The notes under the pieces are model-generated. The model saw only the letters and a program-made list of their open reading frames with translations. It made no database searches and was not told where the DNA came from. Made by a program: the position numbers and the translations under genes. Of a stretch of 64,000 nucleotides of DNA, positions 32,780 to 40,526 are shown one piece after another. Origin of the DNA: Lachnospiraceae bacterium (GTDB lineage Bacteria > Bacillota > Clostridia > Lachnospirales > Lachnospiraceae); NCBI GenBank assembly GCA_017634975.1, contig JAGBMJ010000016.1, positions 1 to 64,000 of the forward strand. The letters run 5' to 3'. How positions within the stretch are numbered: the stretch's first letter is position 1; the number at the start of each line of letters is the position of its first letter.

Positions 32780-32800
32780 ACCATTTGTTACACGACATAT

Positions 32801-32873
32801 AGCGCTATCGCCAAATGGTAAGGCAACGGACTCTGACTCCGTCATTTTCAAGGTTCGAATCCTTGTAGCGCTG
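32801..32873 (+). tRNA. tRNA-Gln (CTG anticodon)
   Basis: A 73-base cloverleaf. The seven-base acceptor stem AGCGCTA / TAGCGCT is perfect, the T-arm loop is GGTTCGAATCC, and the anticodon loop CTCTGAC carries CTG, which reads CAG. The CCA end is not encoded. It has its own promoter and terminator, so it is a single-gene unit. No integrase lies next to it. Confidence 0.95.
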
Positions 32874-32876
32874 TGA

Positions 32877-32915
32877 AAGAGAAGCTCTTGTGAATGATCA
32901 CAGGAGCTTTTCTTA
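32877..32915 (+). terminator. Terminator after tRNA-Gln
   Basis: GAAGCTCTTGTGA and TCACAGGAGCTTTTC form an imperfect stem with a short loop and T-rich tail, eight bases after the tRNA and nine before the convergent radical SAM stop. Confidence 0.75.
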
Positions 32916-32923
32916 GTTTATTC

Positions 32924-33874
32924 TCACAGGTAGCAGTTGACATCCTTAAGATCCAGGCGGCCGGTCTGTGCATAGGTTACGCAGCGGGCACCGCCGGCAC
33001 ACTTATAAAAGTATTTGCAGCTCACGCAGTCTTGCGGGAAAGAGGGTGCCGCCAGTTTCTTCATGATCTCGTTTTCTTCCAGAAATGTTTGCAGCTGTGA
33101 CACTTCCCGGATATTGCCGATCACAAACGGAAGTCTTCGACACGCCATCATATCGCCGTTTGCCAGCAGAATCAGCAGCCGCTTGCCGGCACTGCATTCA
33201 TATCCGCAGCCACCTTCCGGGATCCATTCCAACGCACGGCTGTTGCTGATAAAAGGATACCTCTTAGCCAGTTTTGCCGCCGTCCGGCTCACATCCTGAA
33301 ACTGCTCTGTGGTCAGATACTGCGCTGGATCATCGGTCACCACACGATCCCACCACAGTTTATCCACGTGATGACGGGCGCACACTGCGGCGACAGCCTT
33401 CATCTCCCGACAGTTCTGCTGCATTACGGTAAAGGATACGAGCACCTTCACCCCCTGTTCTTTCAGCCGGTCAATCCCATACAGAGCCTTCGGAAAACTG
33501 CCCGTCCCGCGGATGCTCTCATGTACTTTTTCTCCTCCATCCAGACTGACCTGCACAAAGACCGGTTTCAGTTCCGCGATCGCCCGGGCCTCTTTTGCAT
33601 CGATCATTGTCCCGTTGGTCAGGATCCCCAGGCGGATTCCCCGCCTGCGGATCTCCGAGGCAATCCTGAAAAAATCCGGATGTAACAGCGGTTCGCCCCC
33701 GGTCAGATTGATCTGTCCCTCAAAGCCCTTTGCACGGATATACTCCTCATACTTATCCAGTGTACCCACCATTTCCGGATACACCATCACACAGTGACAA
33801 TCTTCCTGATAACAATGGATGCAATGCAGATTGCATTCATGCGTGATATGCCATTGCAGGTAGTGCCGGTACAT
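32924..33874 (-). CDS. Radical SAM/SPASM enzyme next to a Cys-rich tail protein
   Basis: A 316-residue radical SAM enzyme. The cluster motif is CNLHCIHC (CxxxCxxC) at about residues 14-21, followed by the GGE motif LTGGEPLLH. The C-terminal SPASM-like region has Cys residues in GCGYECSAGK, MMACRRLPF, CVSCKYFYKCAGGARC and DVNCYL, enough for two auxiliary 4Fe-4S clusters. Enzymes of this architecture install thioether or C-C links in peptides, or modify proteins. Its start lies two bases after the stop of the Cys-tailed membrane protein, and its ribosome binding site (GGAGGT) is inside the Gly codons of that tail, so the two are tightly coupled. Confidence 0.9.
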   Translation of the reverse strand: MYRHYLQWHITHECNLHCIHCYQEDCHCVMVYPEMVGTLDKYEEYIRAKGFEGQINLTGGEPLLHPDFFRIASEIRRRGIRLGILTNGTMIDAKEARAIAELKPVFVQVSLDGGEKVHESIRGTGSFPKALYGIDRLKEQGVKVLVSFTVMQQNCREMKAVAAVCARHHVDKLWWDRVVTDDPAQYLTTEQFQDVSRTAAKLAKRYPFISNSRALEWIPEGGCGYECSAGKRLLILLANGDMMACRRLPFVIGNIREVSQLQTFLEENEIMKKLAAPSFPQDCVSCKYFYKCAGGARCVTYAQTGRLDLKDVNCYL

Positions 33875-33876
33875 AC

Positions 33877-35412
33877 TCAGTCTGCACCTCCGCCGCCGCA
33901 GCCGGAACAGGAGGAACAGCTGGAGCAGGAAGACCCACCCGAAGAAGATGAGGTATGTGCTGCATGATACGAATCGTATGCCCGGTTAGAACTGCTGTCC
34001 AGCATATAATAGAAATATACGGTATCATCATTCAGATAACCTTCCCGGTTGTCATATACCACCTGACCGGTCGTCATGATCATAAATACATCATAGTGCG
34101 ACATATTTCCCTGCAGCAGGCGTGTAATGGTGATCGTATCCTTTGCATATCCCGCTGCCAGGAAGCACTCCTTCCAGGCTTTTTTATATTGACCGTATTC
34201 TTTTTTGTCCAGTTTTCGTATTACAGCTTCCGTAAATCGTTTGTTCAGCGTGATACAAAAGCTTCCGAAGGTCTCGTATTGTACCTGGATCGTTTCCAAC
34301 AGTTTATTCTTGCTCAGACGCCCGTCTGCATCCATTGCATTCTGCCACACAAAAGTACACATATCACTGTCTGCCGGACCGGTACAGCGCTCTTTTATTT
34401 CTGCAAAATGATCATTGTCGGCATCCACCACGATCACTCCTCTGCGGATCATATCCGCAAAATAGGTACTGAAGAGTTTGGAATAATGCACAGTGCTTCC
34501 GCCATAGGCAAATTCAAAAGGATCCAGCTTTCCTGCCCATCCTGCAATAATACTCCGGATATAATTCGGATCATTGCTGACAGCCTTTTTGATACGGATC
34601 GATCTTGCGATCAGGTATATGAGTGCTCCTACCAGTACCAGCGGGAACATCAAAAATACTACGCCGATGAAGATCCACAAAAGAATATCGCTTCCGTCAT
34701 CTCCGTCCGCCGGATTGTTGAGATCTTCCGCATCGATCGATACTGCACCGGTAAACGTCACCTGGTCCATACGGATCTTTACTTTATACATACCGTTGCT
34801 GTCGGATGCCGTGATCACCGTCACATTACCGTTGTCCTGCACGCTGTCCGAACACGAAGCATAACGCAGCTCATTTACGGCACCGTCCGGTGTCTGCACC
34901 GTTACTTTTACATGATCCACTGTCTTGGAAAAATTCGCGCCGATCACGCGATAGGTAAACAGATAATAGGAATTGTCCACATACTTGACCGCATCGTAGA
35001 TCCGATATCCGATCTCGTAGGTTCGGGTCACATTCTGACTGGCTTTATAGCAGTCGATCTCATACCCCATAGATGAACTATCCAGATGAAAGGTATCATC
35101 CGGGCGTCCGTTCGTATCTTCCGTTACGCTGCACTCCACGCCGTCGATCTTAACATACAGACTGCCCTGATCCAGCTCCACGGTATCCTCTTTACCGGCG
35201 TTGGTCACGATATCCTTGTAAAATCTGGTAAAGGATCCCTCTTCAAAACGCACCGTCCAGTATTCGACCACATCCGCAGTACCGTCCTCATGGACCGTGA
35301 TCGTAAACTCCGCTTCCGGTATACGGTAGCTGGAGGCCTGCGCTTTTAACGGACTGCAGACACTCACCAGTAGAAATATGGCCGCAAAAGCAAATGTCCA
35401 AAAACGTTTCAT
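33877..35412 (-). CDS. DUF2207-like membrane protein with a CxxCxxCxxC-glycine C-terminal tail
   Basis: A 511-residue protein. A signal peptide (residues 1-27, ending AQASS) leads to an extracellular domain of about 210 residues of the DUF2207 kind (ITVHEDGTADVVEYWTVRFE and FSKTVDHVKVTVQTPDGAV). A membrane segment lies at 243-268, followed by a cytoplasmic part of about 210 residues. The last 35 residues are Ser/Gly-rich with four Cys at 496, 499, 502 and 505 and end CGGGGAD. The tail would be in the cytoplasm, where the radical SAM enzyme encoded directly downstream could reach it. DUF2207 proteins often end in Gly-rich tails; the regular Cys spacing plus the enzyme is the notable point. Confidence 0.82.
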   Translation of the reverse strand: MKRFWTFAFAAIFLLVSVCSPLKAQASSYRIPEAEFTITVHEDGTADVVEYWTVRFEEGSFTRFYKDIVTNAGKEDTVELDQGSLYVKIDGVECSVTEDTNGRPDDTFHLDSSSMGYEIDCYKASQNVTRTYEIGYRIYDAVKYVDNSYYLFTYRVIGANFSKTVDHVKVTVQTPDGAVNELRYASCSDSVQDNGNVTVITASDSNGMYKVKIRMDQVTFTGAVSIDAEDLNNPADGDDGSDILLWIFIGVVFLMFPLVLVGALIYLIARSIRIKKAVSNDPNYIRSIIAGWAGKLDPFEFAYGGSTVHYSKLFSTYFADMIRRGVIVVDADNDHFAEIKERCTGPADSDMCTFVWQNAMDADGRLSKNKLLETIQVQYETFGSFCITLNKRFTEAVIRKLDKKEYGQYKKAWKECFLAAGYAKDTITITRLLQGNMSHYDVFMIMTTGQVVYDNREGYLNDDTVYFYYMLDSSSNRAYDSYHAAHTSSSSGGSSCSSCSSCSGCGGGGAD

Positions 35413-35435
35413 AGATGTTCTCCCCCTCTTGTTCT

Positions 35436-35846
35436 CTAATATTCCCTCCGCAGGAACAGATATGCCATGATCGGTCCTTCAAGACTTACCCCAAGCATCA
35501 TAACACCAAATAACAGGATCAGCTTCACCAGCTCCTCCGGTGAACGTCCGCTCTGCGCAAAGGAACGATGAAACATCGCTGCCACCAGGATCATACAGCC
35601 ACCATATAACAGGATCCCGGAGATCTTCGGCACAAATACATAACGCCCGTCTTTTTCCGTAAAGGTATAATCGTAATACCTTCCACCTCTTCTCGCGGTT
35701 CGGTACATATATACAATAACCCCTTCTTCCGTCTCCTCCACGTACGGCTCGTGTATCCGGTTCACCAGATATTGTCCCACATAAGCCATGATAAGCACTC
35801 CCAGAACCACCAAAAGCATATAAGACCATACACTATCCTGAAACAC
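35436..35846 (-). CDS. Hypothetical membrane protein
   Basis: A 136-residue protein with a membrane segment at about 8-26, a central soluble part rich in Tyr and Arg (MYRTARRGGRYYDYTF), and two further segments at about 76-95 and 108-130. I recognise no family. It lies 23 bases upstream of the Cys-tailed protein on the same strand and 19 bases downstream of the 71-residue gene, so it is part of the same likely operon. Confidence 0.65.
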   Translation of the reverse strand: MFQDSVWSYMLLVVLGVLIMAYVGQYLVNRIHEPYVEETEEGVIVYMYRTARRGGRYYDYTFTEKDGRYVFVPKISGILLYGGCMILVAAMFHRSFAQSGRSPEELVKLILLFGVMMLGVSLEGPIMAYLFLRREY

Positions 35847-35865
35847 TACTATCCCCCCTTTACCG

Positions 35866-36081
35866 TTAATACCGTATAATATAATAGATCACATATACCC
35901 AGCTCAGCAATCCATGTATGATCGCCAGCCCCACCGAATGCCAGTTGGTATAGCTGATCACCATCGCCAGTGCCACTCCGAAAGAAATGCCTGTCTTGGC
36001 CGCTGCTTTTCCACCTTCGGATCTCTTTCTGGTCACTCTTCTGCCGTCTTCTTCAACGATCTCCACTTCTTTATATGCCAT
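35866..36081 (-). CDS. Small membrane protein
   Basis: A 71-residue protein. A charged start (EVEIVEEDGRRVTRKRSEGG) is followed by two hydrophobic stretches at about 32-46 and 50-69. It has no family I can name. It is the first gene of the likely four-gene unit that ends in the radical SAM enzyme. Confidence 0.6.
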   Translation of the reverse strand: MAYKEVEIVEEDGRRVTRKRSEGGKAAAKTGISFGVALAMVISYTNWHSVGLAIIHGLLSWVYVIYYIIRY

Positions 36082-36179
36082 AGTTCATTCCTTCCCTTCT
36101 ATCTTCTGACATTATTATATCCGAAAACATGCCGCCTTTCCAGCAAAACGGCATTGCATTTCCGCTACTCTGCAGAGCC

Positions 36180-36206
36180 CAAAACAGCCGGCATAACCGC
36201 CGGCTG
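36180..36206 (-). terminator. Rho-independent terminator
   Basis: AGCCGGC and GCCGGCT pair with a six-base loop, followed by GTTTT on the minus strand. It ends the amidase transcript and isolates the radical SAM cassette. Confidence 0.82.
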
Positions 36207-36215
36207 ACTTTCCAT

Positions 36216-37682
36216 TCACTTCATTCTGTTGTATGGGATCTCGTAGTCCCACGGGGCGATCTGCTCAAACGCCCGCGCTACCGCAAACACATCTTCATCC
36301 CGGAATCGCTTTCCGATGATCTGCATGCCCACAGGAAGACCTGCTGCCGTCAGCCCGGCCGGAACGGATGCCGCCGGATTGCCGGTAAAGTTTTCAAAAA
36401 AGGTCTCGCAAAAGCCGATCAGTGGCTCGATCTTTCTGCCGTTCAACTCCGTCGGTCCTTTGGTATTCCCATCCGCTGCATTCTTTACGGGCGGACAGAT
36501 CGTCACCGGCGATACGATGATATCATATCGTTCAAAGATATCCTGCTGTGCATCCAGGATCTCCGTACGCAGTTCATTAAAATACCGGTAATCCATGATC
36601 GTGCTGTTCAGTGCCTCACGGTTCCAGTAGATGAATTCTTCCGGAAGCTCCTCCCGGTGATCCCGCACCAGATCAAAACCATCCCTCTTCCACAGTTCCA
36701 TATCGATCGCCGTATCCACGCAGATGCTCCTGCACCACAGCTTTGCAAAATCATTCTGCGAATGCCTGAAGGAAAAGTGTACCGGCTCGACCACGGCCCC
36801 GGCTTCTTCCAGCCGGTGTGCCGCTGCTGTAACGATGCGTGCCACTTCCGGATCTACCGTAAAGATATCAAAATCCGTCGTAAACGCGATCTTCCAGTCT
36901 TTTATGGACCTTTTCATCAATTCCGTGAAATCCCGTTCTTCGCGTGGCAGGCTGAGCGGATCTCTTGGGTCATAGATTGCCATATAGTTCAGCATCACCG
37001 CACTGTCCAATACCGTTCTGGTGATCGCACCGTCAAAACAGTACGGATGTGTCGCCGTCCAGCCATCCGGACGGCACACGCTTGGGATCGTGCCCACCGA
37101 TGCCTTAAACCCGAAACACGAACACCATGCCGACGGGATCCGTATGGATCCTCCGCCGTCGGAACCTTCGGCAATCGGAACCAGTCCGTCCGCCACCGCC
37201 GCCGCCGAACCTCCGGAAGATCCTCCGGAATTGTATGCCGTATGAAACGGATTGCGGGTAGGTCCGTAGAGTTTATTATCACATGTTCCGCGAAAGGCAA
37301 ACGCCGGCGCATTGGTCTTTCCCACGGCGATCGCTCCGGCCCGGACCGCCGCATCGTAAAATACAGAATCCGCAGGATCCTCCATGATCAGGGATTTCAC
37401 ACCGCCATGGCTGTTGATCCACCCCTTCTTGGATGGTAAAAAATCTTTTAAACCGATCGGGACTCCGGTTAAGGGGCCTGTCTCTTCCCCTCGCGCCAGC
37501 CGTTCTTCCAGCTTCTTTGCTTCCGCCTTTGCATCTTCGATTTTGGTATAAACAAAAGCGTTGATCCCGGGATTTCGCGCTTCGATCCGCTCCGCAAAGA
37601 AGTCAATGACTTCCGTTGGAGTGATACGTCCGCTCTTTACTTCCGCTCCCAGTTCAACGCCGGAAAGTTTTTCAAGACTCAT
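36216..37682 (-). CDS. Amidase signature family enzyme
   Basis: A 488-residue amidase. The Ser-Ser-Lys catalytic elements are visible: TGVPIGLKDFLP (catalytic Lys), GGSSGGSAAAVADGLVPIAE (cis-Ser) and GSDGGGSIRIPSAWC (nucleophilic Ser). Its length fits stand-alone amidases such as nicotinamidase-like or arylamidases rather than GatA, and no gatB or gatC is next to it. It hydrolyses an amide to acid and ammonia; the substrate is unknown. The start is one base from the stop of the VUT gene, so they may share a transcript. Confidence 0.87.
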   Translation of the reverse strand: MSLEKLSGVELGAEVKSGRITPTEVIDFFAERIEARNPGINAFVYTKIEDAKAEAKKLEERLARGEETGPLTGVPIGLKDFLPSKKGWINSHGGVKSLIMEDPADSVFYDAAVRAGAIAVGKTNAPAFAFRGTCDNKLYGPTRNPFHTAYNSGGSSGGSAAAVADGLVPIAEGSDGGGSIRIPSAWCSCFGFKASVGTIPSVCRPDGWTATHPYCFDGAITRTVLDSAVMLNYMAIYDPRDPLSLPREERDFTELMKRSIKDWKIAFTTDFDIFTVDPEVARIVTAAAHRLEEAGAVVEPVHFSFRHSQNDFAKLWCRSICVDTAIDMELWKRDGFDLVRDHREELPEEFIYWNREALNSTIMDYRYFNELRTEILDAQQDIFERYDIIVSPVTICPPVKNAADGNTKGPTELNGRKIEPLIGFCETFFENFTGNPAASVPAGLTAAGLPVGMQIIGKRFRDEDVFAVARAFEQIAPWDYEIPYNRMK

Positions 37683-37683
37683 A

Positions 37684-38427
37684 TTATGCCGCTGCCTTTA
37701 TCGATTTGAGATACTCGACTCCTATGCCTTCGCTCTTCCACCGCTCAGATACGTGATATCCTACGGGAGAGAACATCGCTTCCGCCACCAGCTCGATCAC
37801 CATAGAAGTGGTAGAACAAATGAGCACCTGCGTCCAGTTCCATCCGAAAAATACATGGGAAACCAGTGCGGAGAACACAAAATTATCCACCCACTGTCCG
37901 ACCGCGGTTGAAATGTAACTGCGAAGTGCGAAGCCACGGAATCCGCCCTTATCTGCCTTCTTTCCGATCAGCTCATTCATCAGGGCATTTACCACCGAGG
38001 ATAACAGCATCGCGATCGACGATCCCAGCACCACATACCATGCGCTGCCGAACGTCGCGTTTAACCCGGCATTGATATACTCTCCGACCGCCGGATCTGC
38101 CGCCCCATAGTAAGCCGCCCAGCGTCCCGGCGTCAGTGACAGCAGCCAGAATACAATCACGGTAACAATGTTGACAAACATTGCCAGAAGCGAGATCTTA
38201 ATGGATGCTTTCGCCCCGAATCGCTTGCAGATACAGTCCATACATAAAAAGGATATCCATGAGAGTGCCAGGCCGCAATTGATGCAGAAATACTTTGATG
38301 CATACAGTTCTTTGCCGGCCACCAGGTTCATGCAGACAACAGACAGGATAAAGATCGAAATGACCATAGACGGCACATTCCGCAGAAGGATCCTGTAATC
38401 CTTCCATTCTTTCTTTAAGTAATTCAT
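37684..38427 (-). CDS. VUT family (YhhQ-like) probable vitamin or queuosine-precursor transporter
   Basis: A 247-residue membrane protein with about six segments. The family pattern includes LSWISFLCMDCICKRFGAKA, GSSIAMLLSSVVNALMN and the closing LRSYISTAVGQWVDNFVFSAL, where AVGQxxDxxxF is the VUT signature. Members include the queuosine precursor transporter QueT/YhhQ, but this copy may carry another compound. The start is the ATG at 38427 with an AAGGAG ribosome binding site, 39 codons inside the longest frame. A leader of about 90 bases with two abutting hairpins precedes it, which suggests RNA-level control. Confidence 0.8.
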   Translation of the reverse strand: MNYLKKEWKDYRILLRNVPSMVISIFILSVVCMNLVAGKELYASKYFCINCGLALSWISFLCMDCICKRFGAKASIKISLLAMFVNIVTVIVFWLLSLTPGRWAAYYGAADPAVGEYINAGLNATFGSAWYVVLGSSIAMLLSSVVNALMNELIGKKADKGGFRGFALRSYISTAVGQWVDNFVFSALVSHVFFGWNWTQVLICSTTSMVIELVAEAMFSPVGYHVSERWKSEGIGVEYLKSIKAAA

Positions 38428-38456
38428 TTTTCTTCTCCTTTGGTTTTGATATTTTA

Positions 38457-38516
38457 CAAGCAGGATATCGGACCCGAACTGCTTGGCACGCATCTTCCGC
38501 TTCTTTTGATGCGTGC
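38457..38516 (-). promoter_or_regulatory. Structured leader with two abutting perfect hairpins (candidate riboswitch)
   Basis: On the minus strand GCACGCATC (38516-38508) pairs perfectly with GATGCGTGC (38494-38486), and CAAGCAG (38485-38479) pairs with CTGCTTG (38463-38457). The two stems touch without a gap, so they would stack coaxially. Transcription should start right at the first stem (promoter 38524-38551). The element ends 30 bases before the VUT start codon. I do not see the preQ1-I consensus. Confidence 0.55.
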
Positions 38517-38523
38517 AGAACAC

Positions 38524-38551
38524 ATTATAAGATAAATCTGCCAAAAAGCAA
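38524..38551 (-). promoter_or_regulatory. Promoter of the VUT transporter gene
   Basis: On the minus strand TTGCTT (38551-38546) and TATAAT (38529-38524) are spaced by 16 bp, so the start would lie close to 38517. Confidence 0.6.
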
Positions 38552-38595
38552 TAGTCAGATGATACGAATTTTCCGATTTTACCGGAAACCTCTCG

Positions 38596-40011
38596 TTATT
38601 TTCCGAAATGTTCCCCGACGATCCGCTTCTGCTCCTCCGTCAGGTTCCATACATTTCCGAATTCGATCTCCACGATCCTGCGGTCATAATACAGCAGATA
38701 ACGCGGCCGCAGTCCGCCTGCGATCTCCAGTTGGTATGCTTCTTTTGCTCCCCACGGCGTTCCGTCAACTGCTATATGTTCTTCCCAGTCGACGCCTGAC
38801 ATAGGTTTGCCGTAATCGTGTGCAAACTCTTTTTCCATCGTATTCCTGCACACTCCGTAAAGCAGCGGCAGCTTCACGTCTATGATACGATAGGCCAGCT
38901 TCGGTTCATCCAGTCCATCCACACCCGGGATCTGGTGCGCCCGGTGCACCCCGCACAGAATGGATTCAGCTGTATACTCCATTTCATAAGAATACCCCTG
39001 ATACGAAGTACTGCGCAGATCCTCTACAACAAGCGGCAGTGCGTCATGAAAAATATACTCCGTAAATCCGTTTGTGTTACGCACTTCCGGCGCCGTACGG
39101 TATGCATTTGGTTCCTGTACTTCATGTACCATGACCGACAACAGCAGACCGGCGATCAGCAGTGCGCCGACGATAGCCGCTGTATATGTCAGATTACGAT
39201 TGGTCCTGCCGGATACCCTCCGCTTTTTCATAAGCTTCGAAAATTCCAGTACGACCAGCGTGATCCCCAAGATCCCGACAAACGCCATCGCCAGGATCAG
39301 GAGCCCCGACCTGCCTCCAACCAGAGATATGATCGTAAATGCCAATGCGATGAACATCATCCCGATAATGGATACCCGCAGATCCGGCGGTCCGTTTCTT
39401 TTCCCGATCTCCTCTCCCGATTCGATGAGCTCTTCCGCATGCTTATGCCAGCGATGATACTGCAAAACGGAAACAACCGGCAATACCAACACAAGCAGCG
39501 AACAGATCCCGGACAGGATCGCAGCATTATTGGAAAGAATATACATCGTATTCGTTGCCAGGCGATAGCAGAACAGACCGAACTGTATCAGACCGAGTAC
39601 GACCAGGAAACAGCATACCGGCAGGTAATATCGTTTGGCCGACTCATGGATTGCCAGCACTGCCAGTTCCTCTTCGGTTTCAAGGGGAGTTGCGTCATCC
39701 GCTTCATTATAGTAGATCTGTGTCTGCCCATCACCCGCCGCCAGCTTCCAACCGGTATGCTCACACAGATCCTGAAACATCAGCAGTTTCTCGGAAGGTT
39801 CCGGATCATAGGAAGATGCTTTCGGAAAATATACCACGGAAAAATGCAGGCTTTTCGGTTCTTCCTTACGAAACCGCCATATAATATCGTTGATACTCTC
39901 CAGCATCCAGCCACCGGCAGCTTTCTTTTCCAGAAATGACTCGATGCCTTCGCGATCCCATAAGGATTTCAGTACAAATTCACGCTTACTCTTTTTCGCT
40001 TCTGATCCCAT
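38596..40011 (-). CDS. DUF2812 membrane protein
   Basis: A 471-residue protein. The N-terminal part is a DUF2812 domain (KSKREFVLKSLWDREGIESF and EKKAAGGWMLESINDIIWRF, then a GDGQTQIYYNEADD region). Four membrane segments follow at about 130-300, then an extracellular-type C-terminal domain. DUF2812 proteins are commonly encoded with a PadR-family repressor, as here: the start overlaps the PadR stop in TAATG. The function is unknown; by association it may be a membrane sensor or effector of the PadR system. Confidence 0.8.
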   Translation of the reverse strand: MGSEAKKSKREFVLKSLWDREGIESFLEKKAAGGWMLESINDIIWRFRKEEPKSLHFSVVYFPKASSYDPEPSEKLLMFQDLCEHTGWKLAAGDGQTQIYYNEADDATPLETEEELAVLAIHESAKRYYLPVCCFLVVLGLIQFGLFCYRLATNTMYILSNNAAILSGICSLLVLVLPVVSVLQYHRWHKHAEELIESGEEIGKRNGPPDLRVSIIGMMFIALAFTIISLVGGRSGLLILAMAFVGILGITLVVLEFSKLMKKRRVSGRTNRNLTYTAAIVGALLIAGLLLSVMVHEVQEPNAYRTAPEVRNTNGFTEYIFHDALPLVVEDLRSTSYQGYSYEMEYTAESILCGVHRAHQIPGVDGLDEPKLAYRIIDVKLPLLYGVCRNTMEKEFAHDYGKPMSGVDWEEHIAVDGTPWGAKEAYQLEIAGGLRPRYLLYYDRRIVEIEFGNVWNLTEEQKRIVGEHFGK

Positions 40012-40331
40012 TACTTCGTCTCCTTTCCGAAGACTTTTCGGAAATCTTCCAACTGCGCGGAAAGCCTTGTGCATTCCTTCTCTAATACTTCACGTCCTTT
40101 GTCTGTCAGTATATAGCTGCGCCGGCGCCCCTCCACCTTGGTCTCGCGAATCCACTCCTCCTGTAAAAACTGCTCCAAAAGGGTATAAAGCGTACCGGAT
40201 CCCACATTGACCCGCTGCCCGGTCATCTCCGGCACCTTATCCAATATATCCATGCCGCAGCATTCCTGATGCAAACACAGAAGTGTATAAAACATCTGCT
40301 CGGTAAGCGTCTGATATTTTATCCTTGCCAT
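40011..40331 (-). CDS. PadR family transcriptional regulator
   Basis: A 106-residue winged-helix protein. YKTLTE-like start (MARIKYQTLTEQMFYTLLCL), recognition helix with KVPEMTGQRVNVGSGTLYTL and the wing IRETKVEGRRRSYILTDKGR are all typical of PadR. The longest frame starts 12 codons earlier, but the ATG at 40331 is the conserved start. A CTCGATATTCGAG palindrome lies at 40393-40405, just after its promoter, and the same palindrome occurs six times before the lipoprotein operon at 45582, so this protein is the best candidate to bind it. It is coupled to the DUF2812 gene. Confidence 0.88.
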   Translation of the reverse strand: MARIKYQTLTEQMFYTLLCLHQECCGMDILDKVPEMTGQRVNVGSGTLYTLLEQFLQEEWIRETKVEGRRRSYILTDKGREVLEKECTRLSAQLEDFRKVFGKETK

Positions 40332-40392
40332 CTCATCTCTCCCGATCACCCTGCCCAACCACAACACTCTGCAGCCGGCCGTATTCCTGTTT

Positions 40393-40405
40393 CTCGATAT
40401 TCGAG
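40393..40405 (-). promoter_or_regulatory. Palindromic operator before padR, same motif as the 45.6-45.8 kb array
   Basis: CTCGATATTCGAG is a perfect-arm palindrome (CTCGA / TCGAG) identical to copies 4 and 5 of the array at 45612-45789. It lies about 14 bp downstream of the -10 box at 40419-40424, that is, close to the transcription start of padR. This position fits autorepression. Confidence 0.75.
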
Positions 40406-40418
40406 ACAGTATGATATC

Positions 40419-40446
40419 ATTATATTTTGATCACAGCGTATGTCAA
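40419..40446 (-). promoter_or_regulatory. padR promoter
   Basis: On the minus strand TTGACA (40446-40441) and TATAAT (40424-40419) are spaced by 16 bp, both perfect consensus boxes. Confidence 0.85.
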
Positions 40447-40526
40447 GTATGTATCACCATCTACCATTCCGTATACATGATGGCTATCGCCCCCCATGGT
40501 TTCCGACCTTTTGCAAAATATGCCGG

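Noticed and set aside
32801-32873. An integration site at tRNA-Gln
   Set aside because: No integrase, no repeat of the tRNA 3' end nearby, and the flanking genes look core-like.
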